From Cognatiluteimonas profundi (lineage in GTDB: Bacteria; Pseudomonadota; Gammaproteobacteria; Xanthomonadales; Xanthomonadaceae): a stretch of 64,000 nt of DNA. The number at the start of each line of letters is the position of its first letter. The first letter of the stretch is position 1. The DNA lies in assembly GCF_009792795.1 (NCBI RefSeq), contig NZ_VKHQ01000005.1, positions 186,001 to 250,000 on the forward strand, written 5' to 3'. Shown piece after piece: positions 10,078 to 19,387 of this stretch. Position numbers and translations under genes: made by a program. Below the pieces are notes generated by a model. That model was given only the letters and a program-made list of their open reading frames with translations. It had not been told where the DNA came from and searched no databases.

Positions 10078-11691
10078 TTGCCGACCCGTCCCGACCCCGC
10101 GATCGCGGCACCGCCGCTGTCCGCCGACGCCGCCCTGCGCCGCGAGCTGTACTTTTTCGGCTTGTACCGGATGCTGGAGGCGTCGCTGCTGGCGCTGATG
10201 GTCTTCAGCCCGGTCGGGGCCTGGATCGGCGTCGCCGAGCGTTCGCGGCTGGGCCAGGCCACGACCGTCTTCTACCTGGTCGCCAGCGTGCTCCTGCTCG
10301 GCTGGGCGCAACGCCAGCGCGCACTGCGCGCGCAGGTGATGGTCGCCACCCTCATCGACATCACCGTGGCGACGCTCGCCATCCACGCGCTGCCCCTGGC
10401 CTCGCCGGGCATCGCGCTGATGCTGCTGTTCAATATCGGCGCCGCTGCCCTGTTGCTGCCGCTGCGCTACGGCCTTGGCGGGGCGGCGCTGGCGGCCCTG
10501 GCGATGATCGGCGAGCTGGTCTGGACCTCGCTGCACGGCAACGAGAGCGCCATCTCGTTCGCCGAGCGCATCATGTTTTCGGTCAGCTTCCTCGCCATCG
10601 CCATGCTGACCTACCTGCTCGGACGGCAGATGCGGGCCAGCCAGGCGCTGGCCGAGCGCCGCGGCCTGGAGCTGGCCGACCTGGCGGAAATCAACGAACT
10701 GATCATCCGGCGCATGCGCAACGGGGTGGTCGTGGTCGATGGCGAAGGCCGTCTGCGGCTGGCCAACGAGGCGGCCCTGCAGTTGCTCGGTGAAGCCGGT
10801 GAAGGCGAACGCAACCTGGCGGTGGCCGCGCCGGAGCTGGCGCGCCGGCTGGCGAAATGGCGGGAAGACGGGCAAAACGACGATACCCCGCTGCGGCTGG
10901 GGGCCGAGTCCGAAGTCCTGCCGCGATTTGCCCGGCTGCTGGCCAACAGCGATGCGGTGCTGGTGTTCCTGGACGACACCTCGATGGTGTCGCGTCGCGC
11001 CGAGTCGATGACGCTGGCGACCCTGGGCCGGTTTTCGGCCAGCCTGGCCCACGAGATCCGCAATCCGCTGGCCGCGATCAGCTACGCGACCCAACTGCTG
11101 GAGGAATCGCGCGACATCGTCGACGGCGACCGGCGCCTGCTGGAAATCGTCGGCCAGCAGTGCGCGCGCACCAATGGCATCGTCGAAAGCGTGCTGGGCA
11201 TCGCCCGGCGCGAACGCGCCAATCCCGAGCACGTCGACCTCGTCGCCTGGGTCCGCCGGTTCATCGACGACTACCAGCAGATGCTGCCGCCCGAGTCGGG
11301 CACGGTGCACGCGACGCACGCGACCGCCGCGATCCCGGCGCTGGTCGATCCGCGCCACCTGCAACAGGTCTGTACCGTGCTGCTGCAGAACGCCCTGCAC
11401 TACGGCCGCCTTCCCAGCGATCCCGCACGGGTCACCCTGGTCGTCCACTCACTGGGCGGCAAGCCGGCGATCGATGTGGTCGATCGCGGCCCGGGTATTC
11501 CCGAGGCACTGCGGCCACGATTGTTCCGGCCGTTCTATACGACGTCCGAGCACGGCACCGGCCTTGGCCTGTATATCGCCCGCGAACTCTGCGTCGCCAA
11601 CGAGGCGACCCTGGACCATGTCCCGGTCCCGGGAGGCGGCAGTTGCTTTCGCGTCATCCTTCCGGCTCCGCATGCCTTGCTCCGGGCATGA
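10078..11691 (+). CDS. pilS: Two-component sensor histidine kinase PilS
   Basis: Membrane sensor kinase that controls pilin transcription through PilR; in Pseudomonas it senses pilin levels in the inner membrane. About six hydrophobic segments (residues ~30-185), then a PAS-like region, the HisKA H-box with His325 (SLAHEIRNPLAAISY), and a HATPase domain ending in GTGLGLYIA (~493). The start is uncertain: a TTG at 10078 gives 537 residues; a GTG at 10036 is possible, but a TATACT hexamer (10041-10046) just after it looks like a -10 element and favours the later start. Downstream pilR follows after 68 bp. Confidence 0.9.
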   Translation: MPTRPDPAIAAPPLSADAALRRELYFFGLYRMLEASLLALMVFSPVGAWIGVAERSRLGQATTVFYLVASVLLLGWAQRQRALRAQVMVATLIDITVATLAIHALPLASPGIALMLLFNIGAAALLLPLRYGLGGAALAALAMIGELVWTSLHGNESAISFAERIMFSVSFLAIAMLTYLLGRQMRASQALAERRGLELADLAEINELIIRRMRNGVVVVDGEGRLRLANEAALQLLGEAGEGERNLAVAAPELARRLAKWREDGQNDDTPLRLGAESEVLPRFARLLANSDAVLVFLDDTSMVSRRAESMTLATLGRFSASLAHEIRNPLAAISYATQLLEESRDIVDGDRRLLEIVGQQCARTNGIVESVLGIARRERANPEHVDLVAWVRRFIDDYQQMLPPESGTVHATHATAAIPALVDPRHLQQVCTVLLQNALHYGRLPSDPARVTLVVHSLGGKPAIDVVDRGPGIPEALRPRLFRPFYTTSEHGTGLGLYIARELCVANEATLDHVPVPGGGSCFRVILPAPHALLRA

Positions 11692-11759
11692 CGATTCACG
11701 TTCAGGTGAAATGACCAGGAGCATTGGCTCCTCCGCCGCGCATCCGCTAAGGTGCCCCG

Positions 11760-13175
11760 ATGAGTGATCCCCAAAGCGCTTCCCCCAGCGCACTGATCGT
11801 CGACGACGAGCACGACATCCGCGAGTTGCTGGTGCTGACCCTGGGCCGGATGGGACTGCGCACCGATACCGCCGCCACCGTCGCCATGGCCCGCGCGCAA
11901 CTGGCGCAGGGCAACTACGACCTGTGCCTGACCGACATGCGCCTGCCCGACGGCACCGGCATGGACGTGATCGCGACGATCGCAGCCAACCACCCCGACA
12001 CCCCGGTTGCGATGATCACCGCGTTCGGCAATGTCGACGCCGCCGTGGAGGCCCTCAAGGCCGGCGCGTTCGACTTCGTCAGCAAGCCGGTCGACCTCGC
12101 CGTGCTGCGTGGCCTGGTCAAGCAGGCGCTCGAGCTCAACCAGCGCCGCCGCGAGGGCCTGGGCAAGATCCGCGCCGATGCCGGCCTGGGGCGGCTTGGC
12201 GGAAATTCCGCGGCCATGCAGACCCTGCGCGAGACCGTCGCCAAGGTCGCGCGCAGCCAGGCTCCCATCTCGATTTCGGGCGAGTCCGGCGTCGGCAAGG
12301 AGCTCGTCGCGCGCACCATCCATGCCGAGGGCGGCCGCGCCGGCGGGCCCTTCGTGCCGGTCAACTGCGGCGCCATCCCGGCCGACCTGATGGAGAGCGA
12401 ATTCTTCGGCCACAAGAAGGGCAGCTTCACCGGCGCCCACGTCGACAAGGCCGGGCTGTTCCAGGCAGCCGATGGCGGCACCTTGTTCCTCGACGAAATC
12501 GCCGAGCTGCCGCTGCCGATGCAGGTCAAGCTGCTGCGCGCGATCCAGGAAAAATCGATCCGCCCGGTCGGTGCATCGACGGAACTGTCGGTCGACGTCC
12601 GCATCCTGTCGGCGACCCACAAGGATCTTGCGGGGCTGGTCGCCGATGGCCGCTTCCGCCACGACCTGTACTACCGCATCAACGTCATCGAACTGCGCGT
12701 GCCGCCTTTGCGCGAGCGCATCGAGGACCTGCCGATCCTGGCCGAGACCATCCTCGTGCGACTCTCGGCCGGACAGCACCGGACCCCGCCGTCGCTGGGC
12801 AGCGATGCCCTGGCCGCACTGCAGGCCTACGCCTTCCCCGGCAACGTGCGCGAGCTGGAGAACATCCTCGAGCGCGCGCTGGCGCTGGCCGATGGCGACG
12901 TCATCAACGTGGCCGACCTGCGCCTGCCCACCGCTGCTCCGGTCGCGCCCAGCGCACGCCCGGCCGCGGCCCCCGCCGAGCCCCGCGACCCGCGCACGAT
13001 GAGCCCGCGCGAGAGCGCCACCAGCGCGCTGCCCTCCTTCATCGAGGAAATCGAGCGCGCCCAGATCCAGCAGGCACTCGTCGAGAACCGCTACAACAAG
13101 ACCCGCGCCGCCTCGGCACTGGGCATCACGTTCCGCGCGCTGCGATACAAGTTGAAGAAGCTCGGGATCGAGTAG
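11760..13175 (+). CDS. pilR: Sigma-54-dependent response regulator PilR
   Basis: NtrC-type activator of pilA. Receiver domain with phospho-acceptor Asp59 (LTDMRLPDG), AAA+ domain with Walker A GESGVGKE (~172-179), the sigma-54 contact loop GSFTGA (221-226, a common variant of GAFTGA), and a Fis-type helix-turn-helix at the C-terminus (NKTRAASALGITFRALRYKL). 471 residues, standard for the family. Follows pilS. Its likely target is the sigma-54 promoter at 14693 before pilA, which has inverted repeats upstream. Confidence 0.96.
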   Translation: MSDPQSASPSALIVDDEHDIRELLVLTLGRMGLRTDTAATVAMARAQLAQGNYDLCLTDMRLPDGTGMDVIATIAANHPDTPVAMITAFGNVDAAVEALKAGAFDFVSKPVDLAVLRGLVKQALELNQRRREGLGKIRADAGLGRLGGNSAAMQTLRETVAKVARSQAPISISGESGVGKELVARTIHAEGGRAGGPFVPVNCGAIPADLMESEFFGHKKGSFTGAHVDKAGLFQAADGGTLFLDEIAELPLPMQVKLLRAIQEKSIRPVGASTELSVDVRILSATHKDLAGLVADGRFRHDLYYRINVIELRVPPLRERIEDLPILAETILVRLSAGQHRTPPSLGSDALAALQAYAFPGNVRELENILERALALADGDVINVADLRLPTAAPVAPSARPAAAPAEPRDPRTMSPRESATSALPSFIEEIERAQIQQALVENRYNKTRAASALGITFRALRYKLKKLGIE

Positions 13176-13191
13176 CGGGCCGGCTCTCAGC

Positions 13192-14559
13192 GTGTCTCCA
13201 ATTCAACCCAGCGCACGTTCCCGCACCTGGCTGGCGTACGCCGTCCTTGCCGGCATCCTGGCCCTGTCCGCATGGTTGCAGTGGACGACCATTCGAGAGA
13301 CGCATGTGGTGGCGCCGGCCCGGCCCGATGCGGCGTCCTACGTATCGTATGCCTACAACCTGCGCACGTTTTCAGTGTATTCCCGCGCGCACACGTGGCT
13401 GGAGAAGGCACCCGGCATTCCCGCTGCAGACGCCGTCAGCACGCCCGGATACCCGTTGTTCCTGACCGCGTTCATGCGCGACAAACCGGATCTTGGCTTC
13501 ATGTATCGCGTTGTCACCGCGCAGGCCATCCTTGGCGTCTTGACGACACTGCTCGTCTTCCTGCTTGCCCGAATGGTGTTGACACCGCCGCTCGCCTGCG
13601 TCCCGGCGTTGTTGACGGCGCTGACTCCGCAGATGGAAACCATCAGTACCTACCTGCTGACCGAATCTCTCTTCACCGCACTGCTCGTGCTTTCAACGCT
13701 GCTGTTTGCAGCAGCGATCCGATCTCGCAGGCCGTGGCAATGGGCGTTGGCGGGGACCGTTTTTGCGCTGTGCTGCCTGGTGAGGCCGACCCTGCAACTA
13801 CTGTTGCCGCTTACCCTTGTCCTCATGTTTTTGGTCAAGGGCTGGCGCCGATTGATCCGCCCCGTCGCCTTGGCCACTGCATGCTGGGTCGTGTTGCTGC
13901 TCCCGTGGTTTGCCTACAAGGAGTCGATACCGACCAGCCAGGAAAACCCGAACCTGTTGCGCGCGTCGCTGTACCACGGGTCATTCCCCGACTTCATGTA
14001 TGAGGGACAAAAGCTGAACTTCGGCTACCCCTACCGCGACGATCCGCATGCGGCGGAGATCATGGCGAGCTATGCCGGCCTGGAGAAATGGGTCGGCGCA
14101 AGGGTGCGCGCAGAACCATTGCATTACCTGCAGTGGTACCTCATCGGAAAGCCGCGTTACTTTCTCTCGTGGTATCCGGTTGCGGCTGCCAGCGACATCT
14201 TCATTTACCCGGTGGATGCATCGCCGTTCATCAGCCGCCCATCATTCCAACTGATGCACGCATTGATGGTCGGACTGCACTGGCCGCTGATGCTGTTCGG
14301 CATTGGTGGTGCATTGCTGTCCTGGGTGCGACCGCAATCCCTGGGGCTGTCGACGGGAGCATTGGGAACGGCACGCCTGACTGGCTTGATGTTCCTCTCA
14401 GCCATCCTGCTGCACATGATCGGGGCACCCTTCCCGCGCTACAGCATTCCCTTCCGGCCATTGGCATTCATTCTGGCCGTGGCCGCGGCGGTCGCCGCGA
14501 CGCGGACGGCTAACGCGCTTCGCGGCGAGGCGGTTCGTCGGGCCGCAGCGCGGGCGTGA
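13192..14559 (+). CDS. GT-C-type integral membrane glycosyltransferase (GT39/ArnT-like)
   Basis: 455-residue protein with a dozen or so hydrophobic segments. After the first one, the predicted periplasmic loop holds an acidic motif (ARPDAASYVSY), the arrangement seen in GT-C enzymes that use polyprenyl-phosphate sugars. Later segments include TPGYPLFLTAF and PFPRYSIPFRPL, typical of the glycosyltransferase-39/RgtA-like group. Starts with GTG 16 bp after pilR and so is probably cotranscribed with it, just upstream of the pilA promoter. Pilin or LPS modification is a reasonable guess from context; acceptor and donor are not shown by the sequence. Confidence 0.75.
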   Translation: MSPIQPSARSRTWLAYAVLAGILALSAWLQWTTIRETHVVAPARPDAASYVSYAYNLRTFSVYSRAHTWLEKAPGIPAADAVSTPGYPLFLTAFMRDKPDLGFMYRVVTAQAILGVLTTLLVFLLARMVLTPPLACVPALLTALTPQMETISTYLLTESLFTALLVLSTLLFAAAIRSRRPWQWALAGTVFALCCLVRPTLQLLLPLTLVLMFLVKGWRRLIRPVALATACWVVLLLPWFAYKESIPTSQENPNLLRASLYHGSFPDFMYEGQKLNFGYPYRDDPHAAEIMASYAGLEKWVGARVRAEPLHYLQWYLIGKPRYFLSWYPVAAASDIFIYPVDASPFISRPSFQLMHALMVGLHWPLMLFGIGGALLSWVRPQSLGLSTGALGTARLTGLMFLSAILLHMIGAPFPRYSIPFRPLAFILAVAAAVAATRTANALRGEAVRRAAARA

Positions 14560-14574
14560 ATGCCTCAGCGGAAC

Positions 14575-14678
14575 TGACGCATCGCGTCACTTTCCGCGCC
14601 ATGGTGACGTCTTGCGTCAGTTCTCCTGGGCCACGCGGGCCGTTCAGTGACGTTCCGCACATTTTCGCAGTGACGTCA
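14575..14678 (+). promoter_or_regulatory. Candidate PilR upstream activating sites
   Basis: Two inverted repeats of the form TGACG-N5-CGTCA, at 14575-14589 and 14605-14619, are exactly 30 bp apart (about three helical turns). Further TGACG half sites lie at 14648-14652 and in the palindrome TGACGTCA at 14671-14678. They precede the sigma-54 promoter by roughly 75-120 bp, the usual place for an NtrC-type activator. Assignment to PilR is by position. Confidence 0.6.
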
Positions 14679-14692
14679 CGCTCTTGGCCGTA

Positions 14693-14709
14693 TTGGCACG
14701 CGTCGTGCG
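14693..14709 (+). promoter_or_regulatory. Sigma-54 (-24/-12) promoter of pilA
   Basis: TTGGCACG-CGTC-GTGCG matches the consensus TTGGCACG-N4-TTGCW, with the invariant GG at 14695-14696 and GC at 14707-14708 at the correct 12-bp spacing. Transcription should start near 14720, giving a leader of about 88 nt before pilA. Confidence 0.85.
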
Positions 14710-14807
14710 TATGATTCCCTGCACGTGCATCGTTGCACGGCTACCCGACGGATCCGGAATGCCGGCCGCGTGGGCACGTGAAGTTCAACACTCCTAGGGG
14801 ATACACC

Positions 14808-15242
14808 ATGAAGAACATGAAGAAACTGCAGCAGGGCTTCACCCTGATCGAATTGATGATCGTCATCGCGATCCTCGGCATCCTGATGGCCATCGCGATC
14901 CCGGCCTACCAGGACTACGCGGTCCGCGCCAAGGCGGCGGAAGGCATCAACCTGGCAGGTGCCACCAAGCTCGCGACGGCCGAGACGTACTCGTCCACCG
15001 GTCGTCTGCCTCCGAACAACACCAGCGCAGGCATGCCCACCGCAGCGTCGATCAACGGAAAGTATGTAGCGTCCGTTTCGACCGCTTCCGGCGTGGTCAC
15101 GATCACGTACAACGGCACCGAGCCGAAGCTCACTTCGAGCAGCACGCTGCTCCTTTCGGCAACGACCCAGGCGGGTTCGATCAAGTGGAAGTGCAAATCC
15201 GCGAACATCTCATCCAAGTATCTGCCGTCCGAATGCCGCTGA
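14808..15242 (+). CDS. pilA: Type IV major pilin PilA (prepilin)
   Basis: Class IVa prepilin of 144 residues, the structural subunit of the type IV pilus. Ten-residue leader [10 protein letters not shown] is cut by PilD after Gly; the mature N-terminus [20 protein letters not shown] has the N-methylated Phe+1 and Glu+5. The globular part is rich in Ser/Thr (for example [12 protein letters not shown]), and two C-terminal cysteines (WKCKSAN... and PSECR) form the expected D-region disulfide loop. The ATG has a nearby AGGGG. Its own sigma-54 promoter and terminator make it a separate, strongly expressed unit. Flanked on both sides by membrane glycosyltransferase genes, so Ser/Thr glycosylation is a fair hypothesis. 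Confidence 0.95.
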   Translation: MKNMKKLQQGFTLIELMIVIAILGILMAIAIPAYQDYAVRAKAAEGINLAGATKLATAETYSSTGRLPPNNTSAGMPTAASINGKYVASVSTASGVVTITYNGTEPKLTSSSTLLLSATTQAGSIKWKCKSANISSKYLPSECR

Positions 15243-15264
15243 TCGACTAGCACGATCCGTTACC

Positions 15265-15296
15265 AGAGGGCCGCCACGTGCGGCCCTCTTTTTTTG
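15265..15296 (+). terminator. Rho-independent terminator of pilA
   Basis: Perfect 10-bp stem AGAGGGCCGC / GCGGCCCTCT (15265-15274, 15280-15289) with a 5-nt loop and a run of seven T. It separates the abundant pilA mRNA from the glycosyltransferase operon that starts 40 bp later. Confidence 0.92.
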
Positions 15297-15335
15297 GGTA
15301 TCGTCAGCGGATTCCAGCTTCGTGATTGCTCTCGA

Positions 15336-17351
15336 ATGCGCATGCCCCGCCGCCCCGCCTTGCTGCTTGCGACTTGCGCGACCTTGCTGGCGATCACTTG
15401 GGCGTACTGGCCGGGGTTGAGCGGCCCATTCCTGTTCGATGACCTCGGCAACCTCGATGCATTGGGTGCCTATGGCCGCATGGACCATTGGGCCAATTTT
15501 CTCTACTACATCAGCTCGGGAATCGCCGACCCCACCGGCCGCCCCATTGCGATGTTGAGCTTCCTGCTCGATGCCCACACCTGGCCTGCGCCGCCATGGC
15601 CGTTCAAGCGCACCAACCTCGTGGTGCACCTGGTCAATACAGCACTGCTTGGCTGGACGGTCGCGACACTGCAGGCCGCAGCACAGCGCCGGCGACCAGC
15701 GTTGCGGGTTTCGCCGCTGACGCCCTTGTTGGCCGCTGCACTGTGGGGTGCGCACCCGCTTTTCGTGTCCACGACGCTCTACGTGGTTCAGCGCGAAGCG
15801 ATGCTGCCGATGATTTTCGTGTTGCTGGCGTTGCTGGCCTGGCAACGGGCGGTGTGGTGTTTCGAGCGTGGCCGCGCACGTAGCGGATGGGCATGGGCCG
15901 TCGCCGGAATGGGTGGCGCGACGCTGCTGGCCGGCTTCTCGAAGGCCAACGGGTTCCTCGCGCCGATGCTGGTGGGCCTGGCGTACCTGTGGTTCCTGAG
16001 ACCGGGAGAACGCCCGGCCGCGGAGCTGCGCCAGATGGACCACGCAGCATGGTGGTGTCTCGGCGTGCCGAGCCTGTTGGTACTCGCCTACCTGGCCATG
16101 GTCGGCTGGAAGTTTTGGCCAATGCCACGAATCCCCGGCCGCGAGTGGTCGTTGTCGGAACGCCTGCTGAGCGAACCGCGCGCGCTCTGGAGCTACGCAT
16201 GGCGGCTCGTGCTGCCGCGCGCGGGCGGAGGCGGGCTGTTCGTCGACGATTTTGTTCCGTCCCGCGGCTGGTTGCAGCCTTGGGTCACCTTGCCCGCCAT
16301 GCTGGCGCTGGCTGGAAGTGCGGTGGCTGCGATTGCCTTGCGACTGCGCTTCCCGATCGCGACGTTTGCATGGTTGTTCTACCTCGCCGCCCATTTGCTC
16401 GAAGGCACCACGATCCCCCTCGAATTGTATTTCGAGCATCGCAATTACCTGCCGGCCATGTTCCTCGGCTGGCCTTTGGCGCACGCCGCGTTGCGTCCCG
16501 GCGCCTACGGTCGTTACCGCTCCGCCACGGCGGCCTTGTTGCTGGCGGCGCTGCTGCTGCTCACACACCAGCGCGCGCTGGTCTGGGGCGACGCGGCGTT
16601 GTTGGGTGCACTGTCGGCAACCGACGGTAGCGAGTCGGCACGCGCGCAGGTGGATTTCGCCGCGCAGCAGGTCAGGCAGGGCAACATCGCCGCTGGCCTG
16701 GACCGCATCCGCGCCGTGCAGCACGCGCAGCAGGATTCGGTCGACATCGCGATCTCGGTGATCGGCATGGAATGCGCGGCCACAGGTGCATTGCAGCCCC
16801 GGACGCTGGACCAATCGATGCGCACCCTGTCCACGGCATCGAAGTGGAATTACCGCCTGTATCAATGGCTGCAGAATGCCGCGGTCGATCCTGCGACGCG
16901 ACAGTGTCGCGGCCTGGGCTTGGCCGGCCTGGGCGACCTGATCGCGGCAGCGGAGCGGAACCCCCAGAACGCTGCGCCGCGACGGCGGCGTGATCTGTGG
17001 CACGCGCGCGGACGCATCGCGCTGGCCGCAGGGAATCCTGCGCTTGCCCTGCGTTGGTTCAATGCAGCGCTGCTGATCGCCCCCGATCCGGAATACGCCC
17101 TGGTCCAGGCGGCGGCGTTGGGCGATGCCGGCATGCCAGCCCTGGGCATTCGCCATCTGGACCTGTATTCCCATCTCGAATCCCGACGATCCACGCCGCC
17201 GGTGCGCGACATGGCTTCGGCGCATGTCTGGCTGTTGCACCATTACGGCTACTACTCGGACGAATTGTCCAACCTGCGCGAACGCCTTCGCGCGGATGCG
17301 GCGAAGTCGACTGCCGCCGCAGTGCAACCCGACGACAAGGATCGACGATGA
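15336..17351 (+). CDS. TMTC-like membrane protein 1 (GT-C fold with C-terminal TPR-like domain)
   Basis: 671-residue polytopic protein. After the first hydrophobic segment comes an acidic motif in the predicted periplasmic loop (FLFDDLGNL, Asp35-Asp36). It is followed by RPIAMLSF, a TNLVVHLVN segment, and HPLFVSTTLYVVQREAML, a pattern shared with bacterial TPR membrane proteins related to eukaryotic TMTC O-mannosyltransferases. A second conserved motif, LELYFEHRNY (EHRNY 367-371), closes the membrane part. The last ~230 residues are soluble and helical, probably TPR-like. Start 15336 or 15342 (both ATG). Its TGA overlaps the ATG of the next gene. I infer a GT-C transferase acting on a periplasmic substrate, possibly PilA. 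Confidence 0.7.
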   Translation: MRMPRRPALLLATCATLLAITWAYWPGLSGPFLFDDLGNLDALGAYGRMDHWANFLYYISSGIADPTGRPIAMLSFLLDAHTWPAPPWPFKRTNLVVHLVNTALLGWTVATLQAAAQRRRPALRVSPLTPLLAAALWGAHPLFVSTTLYVVQREAMLPMIFVLLALLAWQRAVWCFERGRARSGWAWAVAGMGGATLLAGFSKANGFLAPMLVGLAYLWFLRPGERPAAELRQMDHAAWWCLGVPSLLVLAYLAMVGWKFWPMPRIPGREWSLSERLLSEPRALWSYAWRLVLPRAGGGGLFVDDFVPSRGWLQPWVTLPAMLALAGSAVAAIALRLRFPIATFAWLFYLAAHLLEGTTIPLELYFEHRNYLPAMFLGWPLAHAALRPGAYGRYRSATAALLLAALLLLTHQRALVWGDAALLGALSATDGSESARAQVDFAAQQVRQGNIAAGLDRIRAVQHAQQDSVDIAISVIGMECAATGALQPRTLDQSMRTLSTASKWNYRLYQWLQNAAVDPATRQCRGLGLAGLGDLIAAAERNPQNAAPRRRRDLWHARGRIALAAGNPALALRWFNAALLIAPDPEYALVQAAALGDAGMPALGIRHLDLYSHLESRRSTPPVRDMASAHVWLLHHYGYYSDELSNLRERLRADAAKSTAAAVQPDDKDRR

Positions 17352-19387
17352 CGATGGCGACCGATCGAATCCCGCAGTCGGGGGACAACCAGGAGACTGC
17401 CGCGAGATGGAGTAGTCCAATGATGCTGGCAGGCGTGCTGGTACTGGTAGCGCTTGCGTACTGGTCGGGCCTGCACGGCGGCTTTGTCTTCGATGATTTC
17501 CCCAACATCGTCGACAACCCCACGCTGCATGTGACGCTCCAGTCGACTGCGTCGCAATGGCTTGCCGCCATGTTCTCCTCACCAGCCAGCGATCTGCAGC
17601 GACCGCTGGCGATGCTCAGCTTCGCGATCAACCATGCGCTGACTGGGCTTGATCCGTTCTGGATGAAGCTCACCAACCTTGGCATCCACCTGGTCAACAC
17701 CTGCCTGGTGTACGGCCTGGTCCGACGCTTGCTGCAGGCATTTGACAGCCAACAGCCGCAACATCTTCGCCGTGAGTGGATTGCGCTCTGGATTGCGGCG
17801 GCATGGGCATTGAACCCCATCAACCTGATGGCGGTGTTGTTCGTGGTCCAGCGCATGGAGAGCCTGTGCCACATGTTCGTGTTCGCCGGACTCTGGCTGT
17901 ACCTCGACGGGCGTTCGCGCTTGCTTGCAAACGGCCGTGGCTGGCCGCGGATGCTCGGCGGATTGATCGGCGGTACCGCACTGGGCGCCCTCGCCAAGGA
18001 ATCGGCCGTCCTGCTGCCGCTGTATGCGCTGGCACTGGAATGGGCGCTATCCGGATTTTCAGGCCCCCGGCACCTGGGCCATCGTCGCGTGGCCAGCGTC
18101 TTTGGTGTCCTGCTGGCACTGCCGGCGGTGACCGGTTTGGCGTGGCTGTTGCCCAAGGTGCTGGCGCAGAATGCCTATTCCTCTCGCGATTTCAGCCTGG
18201 CCGAACGCCTGCTGACGGAATCGCGCGTGGTCGTCGATTACCTGCACTGGACATTGCTGCCAAACCTAGGCCGCCTCAGCCTCTACCACGACGACTATCC
18301 CATTTCCCGCGGCCTGCTCGATCCGCCATCGACACTGGCCGCGATCGCGCTGATCGCCCTGCTGATCGGTGCACTGTCCTGGCTACGCAGCCGAAGGCCG
18401 TTGGCCGCACTTGGACTGGCGTGGTTCCTGTCGGCGCAGCTGCTGACGGCCACGATCATTCCGCTGGAGCTTGTGTACGAACACCGCAACTACTTCGCCT
18501 CGTTGGGGCTGTGCCTGGTCATGGCCGACATCCTGCTGTGCCTTCCCAGGCGCGACCTGGCGCGCAAGGTGGGCAAGCTCGCAGCCGCTGGATTGTTGCT
18601 GTTGTACGCCGGCGAAACGTCGCTCCGCGCACGCGAGTGGAGCGACCCCGTGCGATTTTCCATGACCGAGGCCGCCAAGCACCCGCAGTCGCCGCGCGCG
18701 GCCTACGACCTCGGGCGCAACCTGGTCATCCTGACGCGCTACCGGCCGGATTCACCATTCGTCGCACCGGCGTTCGCCGCGCTGGACCGCGCCACGCGCG
18801 TGCCCAATGCAAATACGCTGCCCGAAACCGCGCTGATCTTCCTGGCCGCCCGTCTCGGTGCCCCGCAGCGCCCAGAGTGGTGGCAGGGCCTGCAACGCAA
18901 ATTGCGCAGCCAGCCGATCGGCCCCCAGCAGACGTCGTCTCTGGCGTCGCTGGTGGACTGCGTGTTGAAGGATGGCTGCCGATTGGCCCAGCGGGACATG
19001 ATCGACACGTTTCTCGCGGCGCTGGAACGCGGCCCCAACGCGGAAGTCCTGAACATCTATGGCAACTACGCCCTCAACGTACTGCACGATCCGGGGCTTG
19101 CACTGCGGCTATGGCAGGGCGCGGTGGAGCAGGCGCCCAACGTGGTGCAGTACCGGGAAACCCTGGCGAGACTGCTGATCGCCGAGGGCCAGCTTGATGC
19201 GGCAAGAGCGCAGATTGCGCAGGTCCGGCAATTGGGCCGCATGGGCCAGAATGAGGCGGTGGCGCGCGAACTGGATCGGCTCGCTGGGATGATGCGGCAA
19301 CGAGCCATGCAACCGGAACCGGCGGGCGCGCCTTTGAAGCAGGGCAAGGACACCGGCACTCCCGGTGAAGCTAGACTGCCCCCATGA
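17348..19387 (+). CDS. TMTC-like membrane protein 2 (paralogue of the preceding gene)
   Basis: 679 residues with the same plan as its neighbour: [13 protein letters not shown] (FDD 48-50), [28 protein letters not shown], a [18 protein letters not shown] segment and [10 protein letters not shown] (EHRNY 378-382). The soluble C-terminal tail has TPR-like helices ([17 protein letters not shown]... then [12 protein letters not shown]). ATGA overlaps at both ends, with the previous gene and with gmd, show tight coupling. The two tandem paralogues may act on different sites or sugars. The GT-C assignment rests on the first-loop Asp pair and membrane layout. An O-antigen-ligase-like role is a less likely alternative. 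Confidence 0.7.
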   Translation: MTMATDRIPQSGDNQETAARWSSPMMLAGVLVLVALAYWSGLHGGFVFDDFPNIVDNPTLHVTLQSTASQWLAAMFSSPASDLQRPLAMLSFAINHALTGLDPFWMKLTNLGIHLVNTCLVYGLVRRLLQAFDSQQPQHLRREWIALWIAAAWALNPINLMAVLFVVQRMESLCHMFVFAGLWLYLDGRSRLLANGRGWPRMLGGLIGGTALGALAKESAVLLPLYALALEWALSGFSGPRHLGHRRVASVFGVLLALPAVTGLAWLLPKVLAQNAYSSRDFSLAERLLTESRVVVDYLHWTLLPNLGRLSLYHDDYPISRGLLDPPSTLAAIALIALLIGALSWLRSRRPLAALGLAWFLSAQLLTATIIPLELVYEHRNYFASLGLCLVMADILLCLPRRDLARKVGKLAAAGLLLLYAGETSLRAREWSDPVRFSMTEAAKHPQSPRAAYDLGRNLVILTRYRPDSPFVAPAFAALDRATRVPNANTLPETALIFLAARLGAPQRPEWWQGLQRKLRSQPIGPQQTSSLASLVDCVLKDGCRLAQRDMIDTFLAALERGPNAEVLNIYGNYALNVLHDPGLALRLWQGAVEQAPNVVQYRETLARLLIAEGQLDAARAQIAQVRQLGRMGQNEAVARELDRLAGMMRQRAMQPEPAGAPLKQGKDTGTPGEARLPP

